64,000 bases of DNA from Flavobacterium luteolum. GTDB taxonomy: Bacteria; Bacteroidota; Bacteroidia; Flavobacteriales; Flavobacteriaceae. The stretch is from assembly GCF_027111275.1 (NCBI RefSeq), contig NZ_CP114286.1, positions 4,202,501 to 4,266,500 on the forward strand, read 5' to 3'. A model generated the notes under the pieces. The model ran no database searches. It had not been told where the DNA came from and worked only from the letters and a program-made list of their open reading frames with translations. Positions 36,415-45,008 of this stretch are shown piece by piece; the stretch's first letter is position 1; the number at the start of each line of letters is the position of its first letter. Made by a program: the position numbers and the translations under genes.

Positions 36415-37320
36415 TTAGATTCTGAAAATACCTCCAACAGCAATAATTCGTTGAAAATAAGTAAAGTGTTGAGACGCTTTATCTTCAGGGCTTGTTGTTG
36501 TTTTAATATCCGGCATGTTGATATAACCTCCTTTTAACTCTCCTTGAACATAAAAATGTTTGAAAAAAGTAATGTTAAGACCTGCTTTTGCAGAAACCCC
36601 ATAACCAGAAACATGAAAATCATCGTGACGTTCTTTACCTAAAATCGTAGTATTAGTTTTTGGATATAAAACCCCAGCGCCAATACCTTCAGTTAAGTTA
36701 ATCTGAACTTTATCGATATTTGGCAAACCAAACCATTTAGAAATATCATCAAATCTGGCAACTTCCGTATTGATGTAGTTTAAACCATCTGTATGTTCGT
36801 ACATTAAAAAAGCAGGACCGTTTACATTTACTTCACCATTTCCATAACCTCCTTCTTTAGCTCCTCCTTGAGACATATCGACAGGAGTATTGTTATAGTT
36901 ACCATTGTAGATTGATGCAGGATCATCTGATGGCAAATTGATGTTTCCGTTAACGTTTGCAATTTGATTCTGAGCCATTACATATTTCATGTGATCAACA
37001 CCGATTGTAACACTATAATGATCACTAAAAAAGTAACCAAGTCTCAAATTTGTTTGAGGAATAGTCATATTTACAGGATTAACATAGTCAACATGCCATC
37101 CTTTTGGTTTGTCATGAGCTGACATATTTTCAACAGTAAAGTTGTAATCCTTACCTCTAAAGTTAACATCAGATTTTGAGTAACTTTCTCTATTACCACC
37201 CCACATAACAAAGAATTTTCCTTTATTGTGTGCAGCATATTTTTGTACTGGTATTTCCTCCTGAGCAAATGTGTTTAGAGAAACACAAGCCAGTAAGAAA
37301 AATAAAATTTTTGTTTTCAA
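36415..37320 (-). CDS. Exported protein of unknown function, probable outer-membrane barrel
   Basis: A 301-residue protein with signal peptide (KTKILFFLLACVSLNTFAQ). The mature part has Gly/Tyr-rich strands and ends in IAVGGIFRI with an aromatic/hydrophobic end, like an outer-membrane barrel (for example NLRLGYFFSDHYSVTIGVDH and YGVSAKAGLNITFFKHFYVQGELK). I do not know its family. The start is TTG at 37318-37320; a stop codon lies just upstream in frame and the TTG gives a whole signal peptide. It follows kdsA by 22 bases, so co-transcription is likely. Confidence 0.7.
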   Translation of the reverse strand: MKTKILFFLLACVSLNTFAQEEIPVQKYAAHNKGKFFVMWGGNRESYSKSDVNFRGKDYNFTVENMSAHDKPKGWHVDYVNPVNMTIPQTNLRLGYFFSDHYSVTIGVDHMKYVMAQNQIANVNGNINLPSDDPASIYNGNYNNTPVDMSQGGAKEGGYGNGEVNVNGPAFLMYEHTDGLNYINTEVARFDDISKWFGLPNIDKVQINLTEGIGAGVLYPKTNTTILGKERHDDFHVSGYGVSAKAGLNITFFKHFYVQGELKGGYINMPDIKTTTSPEDKASQHFTYFQRIIAVGGIFRI

Positions 37321-37342
37321 AGAACTTAAGTATTATAAAAAA

Positions 37343-38161
37343 TTAAAATGAGTTAACTGTTTTTCTAATAGCTACTAATTTGTTCATCAAACCTTCAAAA
37401 TAGTCTAAATGAAGCATATTAGCACCATCACTTTTTGCGTTAGCAGGATCAAAATGCGTTTCGATAAAAATACCATCAACACCAACTGCGATACCCGCTT
37501 TTGCTACTGTTTCGATCATGTCAGGTCTTCCGCCTGTAACTCCAGCAGTTTGATTTGGTTGTTGAAGTGAATGCGTTACGTCTAGAACTGTAGAAGCATA
37601 TTGTTGCATAGTAGGAATTCCTCTAAAATCTACAATCATGTCTTGGTAGCCAAACATAGTACCGCGATCTGTAACCATAACATTCTCGTTATTACAGTCT
37701 AAAACTTTTTGAACAGCATGTTTCATGCTTTCTGGGCTCATAAATTGTCCTTTTTTCAAGTTTACGGTTTTTCCTGTGTTGGCAGCAGCTACAACAAGAT
37801 CAGTTTGACGAACTAAGAAAGCAGGAATTTGCAATACATCTACATATTGTGCAGCCATATCAGCATCTTCATTGGTGTGAATATCTGTTACAGTCGGAAC
37901 GTGAAAAGTTTCAGAAACTTTTCTTAAGATTTTTAATGCTTTTTCGTCACCAATTCCAGAAAAACTATCGATTCTAGAACGGTTTGCTTTTTTGAAAGAT
38001 CCTTTAAATACATAAGGAATCTGAAGATTGTCGGTAATACCAACTAATTTTTCAGCAATTCTAAGAGCCATTTCTTCTCCTTCAATAGCGCAAGGTCCTG
38101 CTAATAAAAAGAAATTTCCGCTGTCAGTATGCTTAATTTGTGGAATATGTTGTAAGTTCAT
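37343..38161 (-). CDS. kdsA: 3-deoxy-8-phosphooctulonate synthase (KDO8P synthase)
   Basis: A 272-residue KdsA that joins phosphoenolpyruvate and arabinose-5-phosphate to KDO-8-phosphate, the first committed step for the lipopolysaccharide inner core. The landmarks are LLAGPCAIEGEEMALR near the start, YVFKGSFKKANRSRIDSF, TDIHTNEDADMAAQYVDVLQIPAFL, and GRPDMIETVAKAGIAVGVDGIFIETH. I start it at ATG 38159-38161; a TTG 18 bases upstream lies in the promoter region. It is not beside other kds genes here. Confidence 0.95.
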   Translation of the reverse strand: MNLQHIPQIKHTDSGNFFLLAGPCAIEGEEMALRIAEKLVGITDNLQIPYVFKGSFKKANRSRIDSFSGIGDEKALKILRKVSETFHVPTVTDIHTNEDADMAAQYVDVLQIPAFLVRQTDLVVAAANTGKTVNLKKGQFMSPESMKHAVQKVLDCNNENVMVTDRGTMFGYQDMIVDFRGIPTMQQYASTVLDVTHSLQQPNQTAGVTGGRPDMIETVAKAGIAVGVDGIFIETHFDPANAKSDGANMLHLDYFEGLMNKLVAIRKTVNSF

Positions 38162-38181
38162 AAAATTATTTTTTTGCAATG

Positions 38182-38189
38182 CAAAGGTA
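38182..38189 (-). promoter_or_regulatory. Putative -7 element of the kdsA promoter
   Basis: On the minus strand this reads TACCTTTG, an exact TAnnTTTG match, 20 bases before the chosen ATG. The -33 TTG is not clear. Confidence 0.45.
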
Positions 38190-38397
38190 GTTATGATTTA
38201 TGAATAGCAGATGAAGATTTAAGATTATTTTAAGAAGTCGAATAACTGACAAGGAGCTCAGTAGAATTAACGATTTTCTAAAATTTCTTCAAAATGATTA
38301 AATGCTTTTTCCAAGGCAATATTAAAGCATGAAAAGAAACTAAGACATGATATTTATCATGTTCCAAAGTTTTGCAGTTTAATGTTGTTTTTTAGTT

Positions 38398-38739
38398 TTA
38401 GCTAATATGTCTTTTTGATTTATTTTCTCTCCATCTTTTAATTAAAAATTGAGTGACAATAATCAAAATGAGAACAAAAAGAAAAAAGAAACAAGCTACA
38501 GCAATTCCGACAAGAGGCATTCCGCATCTTACAGGATTTGGATATTGTTCGTATTGTTTAGAAAAATTATAATCTGCAATATTAAAAGCCACAAAGGCAA
38601 GTACAATTTGAAGGATAAAATTTATCCAAGAAATAATAGTGAATTTTAGAGAAGACGGTTTATAGATTGAAAAACTTCCCAGTATTAATTGTGATAAGAC
38701 AGGTAAAATAATGAGAAGCAAGGGTAGTAAATTAAGCAT
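38398..38739 (-). CDS. Small membrane protein of unknown function
   Basis: A 113-residue protein with three membrane segments: LLPLLLIILPVLSQLILGSF at the start, IISWINFILQIVLAFVAFNIA in the middle, and MPLVGIAVACFFFLFVLILIIVT toward the end, followed by a basic tail (RWRENKSKRH). I do not recognise the family and see no conserved catalytic residues. It is transcribed just after a small lipoprotein gene on the same strand (19 bases away). No function can be given. Confidence 0.62.
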   Translation of the reverse strand: MLNLLPLLLIILPVLSQLILGSFSIYKPSSLKFTIISWINFILQIVLAFVAFNIADYNFSKQYEQYPNPVRCGMPLVGIAVACFFFLFVLILIIVTQFLIKRWRENKSKRHIS

Positions 38740-38758
38740 AATTTTAATCTGACACCGT

Positions 38759-39205
38759 TTATTTCAGCCTCAAACCTAGAGGAACCATTAAAATCCCTTT
38801 TTCATAAATATTCAAATACAGTTTTATCGGTTTTTTCTGTCCTTCCCATTTTAACTCGTAAACATTCAAAAATCCAGCGCCCATATTACTTCTTTTAGTT
38901 GGGAAAGGGCAGCACGTTTCTAATCTGGAATACGTTATTTTTTCGCCATTTGGGCCAGCCAAAGCGTTTAAGAAACGAGTTTCGTTTAGAGCTTCGTTAT
39001 TTGTGTTTTGAAAAAAGATATTAATTGGATAATCAGGATCATAACCGTACTTTTTATCTTTAGCAAATTGCGTTATAGCAAAAGTATTGTCCTTTTTTAG
39101 AATCAAATCAGGTGCGTTATCGTCGACATTCTTTAAAGTCGATTTTGTGCTTACGCAAGAAGAAACACTGATTAATAAAACAATTAAAAAAGCTATTTTT
39201 TTCAT
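38759..39205 (-). CDS. Small lipoprotein of unknown function
   Basis: A 148-residue protein with a lipoprotein signal, lipobox SSC in VLLISVSSCVST at residue 17. The mature part has no recognisable domain; it is a short beta-rich protein ending in KLYLNIYEKGILMVPLGLRLK. Similar short lipoproteins in flavobacteria are sometimes labelled 2-dehydro-3-deoxyphosphooctonate aldolase in databases, a name with no support in this sequence. It is followed by a small membrane protein on the same strand. Confidence 0.6.
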   Translation of the reverse strand: MKKIAFLIVLLISVSSCVSTKSTLKNVDDNAPDLILKKDNTFAITQFAKDKKYGYDPDYPINIFFQNTNNEALNETRFLNALAGPNGEKITYSRLETCCPFPTKRSNMGAGFLNVYELKWEGQKKPIKLYLNIYEKGILMVPLGLRLK

Positions 39206-39224
39206 GGTCGAGATTGTTGGATAA

Positions 39225-39911
39225 TTAAACTGCTTGTTCTGTTGTTTTTGGATTTAGTCTTAAAGTACCAACTACAATCAGATATTGTGCCAGAAGATAA
39301 GTCAGCATAATAAAAAAGGAACTTTTAGGAATGGGAGCATAAAATTTATTCACCGCCAAAATGCTATCAGAAATAATAAAGAAAATGGCGCCTAAAAATA
39401 CAAGCTTATTTCCTGGTTTTTCCCATACCAGAAATCCGTTGAAAGCAAATAAAAGCATAATTGAAATCACAGAAGCATAAATGGAAACAGGAATTTCAAG
39501 TTCTCCTAAATAAGGCATTAAAACAGAAACCATTCCAATTAAGTAGCATGCAATAAAGACACTTCCAAATATAAAAAGCGGTTTGTTTTGTTTTTTTCTG
39601 ATTCTTTTCTGTTTATTAAAAAGAACGCAATAGACAATATGTGCCGTTAAGAAAAATACAAGCCCTAAAATAAAATAAATTTCACCAAGATCAGTAAAAA
39701 GCAAAATGACATCTCCAAGCCAAGAAAGCGCAAGTGCGGCCAATAAAATATTTTGAGTTGGAAATTTCCTGTAAAAGTAAGCCCCAAACCCAATAATTGG
39801 TATTAGGATGGGTTTAAGAAAAAGGTCGAAACGTTCGTAGCCAAAGAGCAGAATAATGAGATAAATTATACTAAATGCTACATAAATTTTAAAAAAAAAT
39901 GAGTTTCTCAT
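39225..39911 (-). CDS. Lysoplasmalogenase (YhhN / TMEM86 family)
   Basis: A 228-residue protein with about eight membrane segments matching the YhhN family, which includes the mammalian lysoplasmalogenase TMEM86B and the related TMEM86A. Landmarks are RFDLFLKPILIPIIGF and LAALALSWLGDVILLF, the latter with the conserved SWLGDVIL-type segment, then FIISDSILAVNKFY near the end with a conserved Asp. Known members hydrolyse the vinyl-ether bond of lysoplasmalogens. It lies 8 bases after a fatty acid hydroxylase-like gene on the same strand, and the pairing suggests ether-lipid breakdown. Confidence 0.85.
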   Translation of the reverse strand: MRNSFFFKIYVAFSIIYLIILLFGYERFDLFLKPILIPIIGFGAYFYRKFPTQNILLAALALSWLGDVILLFTDLGEIYFILGLVFFLTAHIVYCVLFNKQKRIRKKQNKPLFIFGSVFIACYLIGMVSVLMPYLGELEIPVSIYASVISIMLLFAFNGFLVWEKPGNKLVFLGAIFFIISDSILAVNKFYAPIPKSSFFIMLTYLLAQYLIVVGTLRLNPKTTEQAV

Positions 39912-39919
39912 AATAGGGG

Positions 39920-41191
39920 TTATGAATTGGTATATTGGTTTTGGTTGGTTTTAAAGTCAAAATTAACAAAATAAAGTGTTGTCAAGAAAGATAAAATTAG
40001 GTAAGTAAAAATAATATAATTACTAATTGAAATTGTACGATTTAAACCAAACCAATCTCCATAATAACCAATGATGCAAATTACAATTCCCAATCGGATA
40101 GCTTCCCATAAAATAGCAAACCGGTTTTTATCCATTAACTCTGTGTAGCTATATATGGTTACAAAAATAAAAAAGCCATAGATGAAGATGTTTGGAAGAC
40201 CAATTTTAGCAATATTTTCAAACAGATAACTTACAAATAGTAATGTTACCAGCATTTGAATAACAGACCAGTAAATTAGTTTTTGAGAATTCTGCGTGCC
40301 ATATTTTTCAAAATTAAAAACATTCTCGATTTTGTTTACGGGATATTTTTCTTCAAAGTTTTCTGGACGCCAGCCTGTTGGTTTAAACCAAATTGTCAAT
40401 TTGTCTTTCCATTTTGGAGCGCGCCAGGCATCTTTTATTAATAAACTCAGATGCTGAAAATTTATCTTTATAGGATTCCAGGTATTGGCTGGTCTTGTGA
40501 TTCCGAAAACAGGAGGTACATCGTCTAATTCTTCTTGAAAAGTACCAAAAAGCTTGTCCCAAAAAATAAAAATCTGCGAATGATTTTTATCTAGATATTC
40601 TGGATTAATGGCATGATGCACTCGATGATGTGAAGGAGTTACCAAAATATACTCAACAAATCCCATTTTCTTAATATGTTTGGTGTGATACCAAAATTGT
40701 AAAAATAAATGAATAGGTAGCGTAATCGCAATTACAGAAGCAGGAACGCCCAACAAAGCTGCGGGAATCAATAAAAAAGTAAATAAATTGACCAAACTAG
40801 CAATGGGCTGACGCAATGCGCAAGCAAGATTAAACTCTTCACTACTATGATGAATGGCATGTTTATTCCATAGAAAATTAATTTGATGTGCCAAACGATG
40901 GCTCCAATAGCCATAAAAGTCGATAACAAAAAAGGCAATGCAATAGGAGAGAACATTAGCTTCCAAATGCTGTAATGCAATTTTAGAAACTAGCCATTCG
41001 TAAGAAAGAAAAGTCACGCTCAGTCCTAAAACATCTTTAACCGAATTAGTAATGCCAGAACTGATGCTGGAAACGCTGTCTATTAATGGTGCAGTGTCGT
41101 TCTTTTTGTAAATGCCGTAAATTTTTTCAATGATAATCAAGGCTAAAAAAACCGGCATTGCAATAATCAATATCTTTCCGTATTCTTCCAT
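39920..41191 (-). CDS. Fatty acid hydroxylase-family di-iron membrane protein, alkylglycerol-monooxygenase-like
   Basis: A 423-residue integral membrane protein of the sterol desaturase/fatty acid hydroxylase family. The eight-His cluster is visible: SHRLAH (98-102), KHAIHHSSEEF (111-115) and PSHHRVHHAINPEY (188-193). The length, with a long hydrophobic C-terminal part after the catalytic domain (about 300-410), is like animal alkylglycerol monooxygenase (AGMO), rather than the short 200-300-residue desaturases. The YhhN lysoplasmalogenase follows 8 bases downstream. AGMO cleaves O-alkyl ether lipids and needs tetrahydrobiopterin; a similar role here is inference. Confidence 0.78.
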   Translation of the reverse strand: MEEYGKILIIAMPVFLALIIIEKIYGIYKKNDTAPLIDSVSSISSGITNSVKDVLGLSVTFLSYEWLVSKIALQHLEANVLSYCIAFFVIDFYGYWSHRLAHQINFLWNKHAIHHSSEEFNLACALRQPIASLVNLFTFLLIPAALLGVPASVIAITLPIHLFLQFWYHTKHIKKMGFVEYILVTPSHHRVHHAINPEYLDKNHSQIFIFWDKLFGTFQEELDDVPPVFGITRPANTWNPIKINFQHLSLLIKDAWRAPKWKDKLTIWFKPTGWRPENFEEKYPVNKIENVFNFEKYGTQNSQKLIYWSVIQMLVTLLFVSYLFENIAKIGLPNIFIYGFFIFVTIYSYTELMDKNRFAILWEAIRLGIVICIIGYYGDWFGLNRTISISNYIIFTYLILSFLTTLYFVNFDFKTNQNQYTNS

Positions 41192-41213
41192 AAAAAATGC
41201 ATTCTATTTCGTT

Positions 41214-41221
41214 CAAATATA
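41214..41221 (-). promoter_or_regulatory. Putative -7 element of the hydroxylase/lysoplasmalogenase unit
   Basis: On the minus strand the sequence is TATATTTG, an exact TAnnTTTG match, 22 bases before the hydroxylase ATG. Confidence 0.42.
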
Positions 41222-41300
41222 TAATAAAATCAAATGCATTTTGAATTATTTGTAATTAAACAGTTATGATTGTGTTATTTATTCAAAATAGAATTGCAAA

Positions 41301-42812
41301 TTATTGAGACTCAAAAGGATATTTTACAGAATGAAATTTTACCGTTTTTAGATTCTTTATATTAAATCGTACCGATTCTTTTATGATTTGAAATGAGTCG
41401 TATTTTATATCCAAGAGTATTTGATTATCAGAACTGACAACTCCGTACTTATTGTTTTTCTTTACAACAAATTCTCCCGTTCCGTAAATCTCTGTAATCG
41501 CATCATATTCTGCCGGAATTGCTATTGTGTTGTTATTGCTGTAAACTCCAAATTTGTTCTTGTATTTAAAAACTTGATAGTTGCTCTTTGCAAATCCTCT
41601 AAAAATAGAATTATCCTTTACGAATTCATCTACAAAAATTTCAGTCTCAGTGTAATTATTGTTTTCAACTGTAAGAAGATATTTTTTAGAATTTTTTACA
41701 GCGAAAATTTTGTTTTGAGAAGCACTATAAAAATCATACTCTTCAGGAATTATAACTTCTCCTTTACTAGAAAGCAGACCTTCTTTGTTTTCAGGGTTAG
41801 TTGTGATATAGTATTTAGAAAAAGGATTAATATACTGATACGAAATCGGAATGATTTCTTTTTCCAGATATGGATTTACAATGCCTTGTAAATTATTTTT
41901 ATAAGCAAAATAATGATCTTTGAATGAAATACTATCTTTAGAATAAACAGCATAAATGTTATCGTAAACTAAAGGTTTCAGAACAGAATCTTTTTGATCG
42001 ACCAGACCATTTTTTGCATTACTTTTTACAATATAAATCGAATTAGAAGGATAAATTTCATCGTATTTGCAGTCAATATTGTATTTTCTATTTGAATTTA
42101 TAATGCCTTTCTTTTTGGTCAACGTGTTTAAAATAAGGAAAGCATCTTGAGTAAGTATTCTTTCAAACTTATGATTTTTAATAGTATTTAAAACGATGTT
42201 TCCAAGAGTATCAATTATTAAAGTGTTTTTGTTTTGAAGCGTTACAATCGATCTTTTATGCTGGAAATATTCAATATCAGAAGCCTGAAAATTGGTGAAT
42301 TGTTTTCCTTCGGCATTAAATAAATCAACATTGTTATTATTCTGGACAAATAAAATAGCATTGCTGCCCATTATATTCTCATATTTAATTGGCAGAATGA
42401 TTTTATTTTTTAGGTCAATAACTCCGCTTTTGTTGTTTTTTGAAACTCTTACCAGATTATTTCCGAAGTAGAAAACATCTTCATAATCAAAGGGAATCAT
42501 GATATTGCCTTGCAAATCAATAAATCCTCTTTTGAATTTTTTATTGACTATTTTGCCAGCTTCAAATATATTTTTAAGATCTTTTCTATTATGGATGAAT
42601 TGATATGTGGGGTTTATAACTACATTTCCGAGAGAATCAATTAATCCCATTTTTTCGTTAAAAGTTCTAAATACAGCATAATTATTTTCAAAACCATACA
42701 CATATTCGTAAGTCTTATTTTCCGTCAATTGCTTGCGAAGATCCTCAAATTTTGCTTGCCCTTTTGAGATAAAAGATAATAGTAGAATTATTAAAAGAAA
42801 GATATTTCTCAT
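41301..42812 (-). CDS. Exported WG-repeat protein
   Basis: A 503-residue protein with signal peptide (RNIFLLIILLLSFISKGQA) made of WG-like repeats (KWG-type): units such as KMGLIDSLGNVVINPTYQFI, RGFIDLQGNIMIPFDYEDVF, SGVIDLKNKIILPIKYENI and KYGVVSSDNQILLDIKYDSF recur through most of the length at about 50-residue spacing. These repeats form small beta-rich units of unknown function, common in Bacteroidetes. No catalytic residues can be named. It appears to be transcribed alone. Confidence 0.85.
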   Translation of the reverse strand: MRNIFLLIILLLSFISKGQAKFEDLRKQLTENKTYEYVYGFENNYAVFRTFNEKMGLIDSLGNVVINPTYQFIHNRKDLKNIFEAGKIVNKKFKRGFIDLQGNIMIPFDYEDVFYFGNNLVRVSKNNKSGVIDLKNKIILPIKYENIMGSNAILFVQNNNNVDLFNAEGKQFTNFQASDIEYFQHKRSIVTLQNKNTLIIDTLGNIVLNTIKNHKFERILTQDAFLILNTLTKKKGIINSNRKYNIDCKYDEIYPSNSIYIVKSNAKNGLVDQKDSVLKPLVYDNIYAVYSKDSISFKDHYFAYKNNLQGIVNPYLEKEIIPISYQYINPFSKYYITTNPENKEGLLSSKGEVIIPEEYDFYSASQNKIFAVKNSKKYLLTVENNNYTETEIFVDEFVKDNSIFRGFAKSNYQVFKYKNKFGVYSNNNTIAIPAEYDAITEIYGTGEFVVKKNNKYGVVSSDNQILLDIKYDSFQIIKESVRFNIKNLKTVKFHSVKYPFESQ

Positions 42813-42834
42813 AATTTTAAATTAATAAAAATAA

Positions 42835-42881
42835 AAACGCATTCTGTTCAATTCTAGTAGAGAATAAAGCAGAATGCGTTT
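42835..42881. terminator. Long hairpin between the clpS and WG-repeat genes
   Basis: AAACGCATTCTG (42835-42846) and CAGAATGCGTTT (42870-42881) are an exact 12-bp inverted repeat, with a smaller inner hairpin (ATTCT / AGAAT). It lies directly after the stop of clpS on the minus strand and probably ends that transcript. Confidence 0.75.
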
Positions 42882-42896
42882 AAAAATTATGTGCAA

Positions 42897-43172
42897 TTAA
42901 ACAATTTCGGCGCTAAGACCAGCCTCGAGAAGTTGTGTGCATTGCGGTTTCAATTTTTCTATCGGGCCTGTTTTCACAGTGCATTTTCCGTTGTAATGTA
43001 CAATCAAAGAGCATTGCTCAGCTTGTTCTGCTGTGTGGCTGCAAACACGCATAAGAGTATCAATTACGTGATCAAAAGTGTTTACATCATCATTATACAC
43101 AATGATCTCGTTATTAAAAGCAATGGCTTCTTTTTCGCGAACTCTTTCTCTTACTTTTTCTTTAGTACTCAT
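42897..43172 (-). CDS. clpS: ATP-dependent Clp protease adaptor ClpS
   Basis: A 91-residue ClpS, the adaptor that hands N-degron proteins to the Clp ATPase. The family core is YNDDVNTFDHVIDTLMRVC, with the Asn-Asp pair that forms the N-degron pocket; HTAEQAEQCSLIVHYNGKCTVKTG follows. The N-terminal extension (STKEKVRERVREKEAIAF) is charged and longer than in E. coli. It is 36 bases downstream of prmA on the same strand, so the two may be co-transcribed. Confidence 0.92.
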   Translation of the reverse strand: MSTKEKVRERVREKEAIAFNNEIIVYNDDVNTFDHVIDTLMRVCSHTAEQAEQCSLIVHYNGKCTVKTGPIEKLKPQCTQLLEAGLSAEIV

Positions 43173-43208
43173 ATCTTATAGTTTTTGTACTGAATTGATT
43201 ATCAGTAT

Positions 43209-44042
43209 CTAATTTACGTATTTTAAAGATACCCAATTGTTTCTTTGAAGCTTTTTAACATAAGTTAAACCCTTTTCGACGCATGATGCATCGATAAATG
43301 GAATATCTTCTTCGTAAAAACCGCTAAAAAGAATAATTCCTTTTGGATTTAAAGCATCTACGTATGCTTGCATATCATTCAGCAAAATATTTCTGTTGAT
43401 ATTGGCAATAATCAAATCATATTTTTTGCCTGCTAATAATGCCGCATCGCCTTCATAAACGCTGATGTGTTTGCAATTATTGCGTTCCGAATTTTCGATA
43501 GAGTTCAAATAACACCAATTATCAATATCAATCGCATCAATAGGTTCAGCGCCTTTCATTTCAGCTAAAATAGCTAAAATGGCAGTTCCACATCCCATAT
43601 CAAGTGTTTTTAAACCTTTCACATCCATTTCAAGTAAATGCTGAATCATCATGTGAGTAGTTTCATGATGTCCAGTTCCAAAACTCATTTTTGGCTCAAT
43701 TACGATATCAAATTCAGCGTCTGTTTTTTCGTGAAAAGGAGCACGAACGTGACATTTTCCGTCTACATCAATTGGTTCAAAATTCTTTTCCCATTCTTCA
43801 TTCCAGTTTACCTGATCGATCTCTTCAATCGTATATTCAATTTTAAACTCTTCAGATTGCAAAATATAGATATCATCTAGAATATTTTCATCCCATAAAT
43901 CTTTCTTCACAAAAGCCGAAATTCCGTTTTCAGTTTCTGTAAAACTTTCAAATGCTTTTTCGCCTAGTTCAGCCACTAAAATTTCAGAACCCAATTCTTT
44001 TGGCTCAATTGTAAAATGATATCCTAAATATATATTCGACAT
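43209..44042 (-). CDS. prmA: Ribosomal protein L11 methyltransferase
   Basis: A 277-residue PrmA. The N-terminal recognition domain covers about 1-100, and the SAM-binding domain has LDMGCGTAILAILAE, with IDIDNWCYLNSIENSERN and IIANINRNILLNDM after it; SFGTGHHETTHMMIQHL precedes it and is characteristic of PrmA. It trimethylates ribosomal protein L11. I start it at ATG 44040-44042; an in-frame TTG six codons upstream is less likely because it leaves almost no space after the -7 element. Confidence 0.93.
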   Translation of the reverse strand: MSNIYLGYHFTIEPKELGSEILVAELGEKAFESFTETENGISAFVKKDLWDENILDDIYILQSEEFKIEYTIEEIDQVNWNEEWEKNFEPIDVDGKCHVRAPFHEKTDAEFDIVIEPKMSFGTGHHETTHMMIQHLLEMDVKGLKTLDMGCGTAILAILAEMKGAEPIDAIDIDNWCYLNSIENSERNNCKHISVYEGDAALLAGKKYDLIIANINRNILLNDMQAYVDALNPKGIILFSGFYEEDIPFIDASCVEKGLTYVKKLQRNNWVSLKYVN

Positions 44043-44057
44043 AAATAAAAATTTTTG

Positions 44058-44065
44058 CAAAGGTA
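44058..44065 (-). promoter_or_regulatory. Putative -7 element of the prmA promoter
   Basis: TACCTTTG on the minus strand, an exact TAnnTTTG match, 15 bases before the chosen ATG. Confidence 0.45.
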
Positions 44066-44113
44066 ATCCTTAAATTATAAATTTTCAATTTTAAAATTCC
44101 AAATTCCAAAACG

Positions 44114-44144
44114 AAAAAACCATTCGCATCGCGAATGGTTTTTT
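44114..44144. terminator. Terminator of tpiA
   Basis: AAAAAACCATTCGC and GCGAATGGTTTTTT form an exact stem around ATC. It lies 27 bases past the tpiA stop, on the minus strand. Confidence 0.88.
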
Positions 44145-44171
44145 GTAAAATTTAAGATCTAAAATCTAAAA

Positions 44172-44924
44172 TTAGATAGCAGTAACAATAGCTAGGAAAT
44201 CGTCAGCTTTTAAAGCAGCACCACCAATTAAACCACCATCTACGTCTGGTTTAGAGAAGATTTCTTTAGCGTTCTCTGGTTTTACAGAACCACCATATAA
44301 AATAGAAACTTCGTCAGCGATTTCAGCTCCAAAAGCTTTACGGATAACTTCTCTGATAAATTCGTGCATTTCTTGTGCTTGTTCTGGCGAAGCAGTTTCT
44401 CCTGTTCCAATAGCCCAAACTGGTTCGTAAGCTAAAACAATTTTAGACCAAGATTCTTTTGCGATATGGAAAACACCATCACGTAATTGATTCTCAACAA
44501 TGTTGAAGTGATTTCCAGACTGACGATCTTTTAATTCTTCTCCGAAGCAGAAGATTACTGTCATATCATGTTTTAACGCTGTATCAACTTTATCTGCGAT
44601 TAAAGCATCAGTTTCGTGGAAAATAGCTCTGCGCTCAGAGTGACCTAGGATTACTGTATTAACGCCAATGCTTGTTAACATATCTGCAGAAATTTCTCCT
44701 GTAAAAGCACCGCCTTCTGCTTGGTGAACGTTTTGAGCAGAAACTCCAATAGTTGTATTTTTCAACTTAGCTGCAGCAGCTTGTAAGTTTACAAAAGTTG
44801 GAGCTACAATTACTTGTGCATTTGTTTTTGCTGGAATTTTAGCAATTAATTCGTTTAATAACTCTTCAGTTTGCGCAGCATTTTTATGCATTTTCCAGTT
44901 TCCTGCAACAATCGATTTTCTCAT
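44172..44924 (-). CDS. tpiA: Triosephosphate isomerase
   Basis: A 250-residue TIM barrel of glycolysis and gluconeogenesis; it interconverts dihydroxyacetone phosphate and glyceraldehyde-3-phosphate. The catalytic features are GNWKMHKN (Lys), GHSERR (His) and VLAYEPVWAIGTG (Glu in the flexible loop region), with ILYGGSVKPEN near the end. In Bacteroidetes this gene often lies close to the BT_3928-type and DUF1599 genes, as here. It ends at a strong terminator and is probably transcribed with the TlpA-type gene upstream. Confidence 0.97.
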   Translation of the reverse strand: MRKSIVAGNWKMHKNAAQTEELLNELIAKIPAKTNAQVIVAPTFVNLQAAAAKLKNTTIGVSAQNVHQAEGGAFTGEISADMLTSIGVNTVILGHSERRAIFHETDALIADKVDTALKHDMTVIFCFGEELKDRQSGNHFNIVENQLRDGVFHIAKESWSKIVLAYEPVWAIGTGETASPEQAQEMHEFIREVIRKAFGAEIADEVSILYGGSVKPENAKEIFSKPDVDGGLIGGAALKADDFLAIVTAI

Positions 44925-45008
44925 TTTGGTAGTTTTATATTATTTTTTTGTTTTTTGTTTTGAAAGAAGTCAAAATTTAAATTGAATTTTGATATTCTTA
45001 TTGAAAGA

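Noticed and set aside
41421..41891. 156-codon open frame antisense to the WG-repeat gene
   Set aside because: The product is low-complexity Phe/Ile/Asn/Arg-rich, the mirror of the repeated coding sequence, and has no start context.
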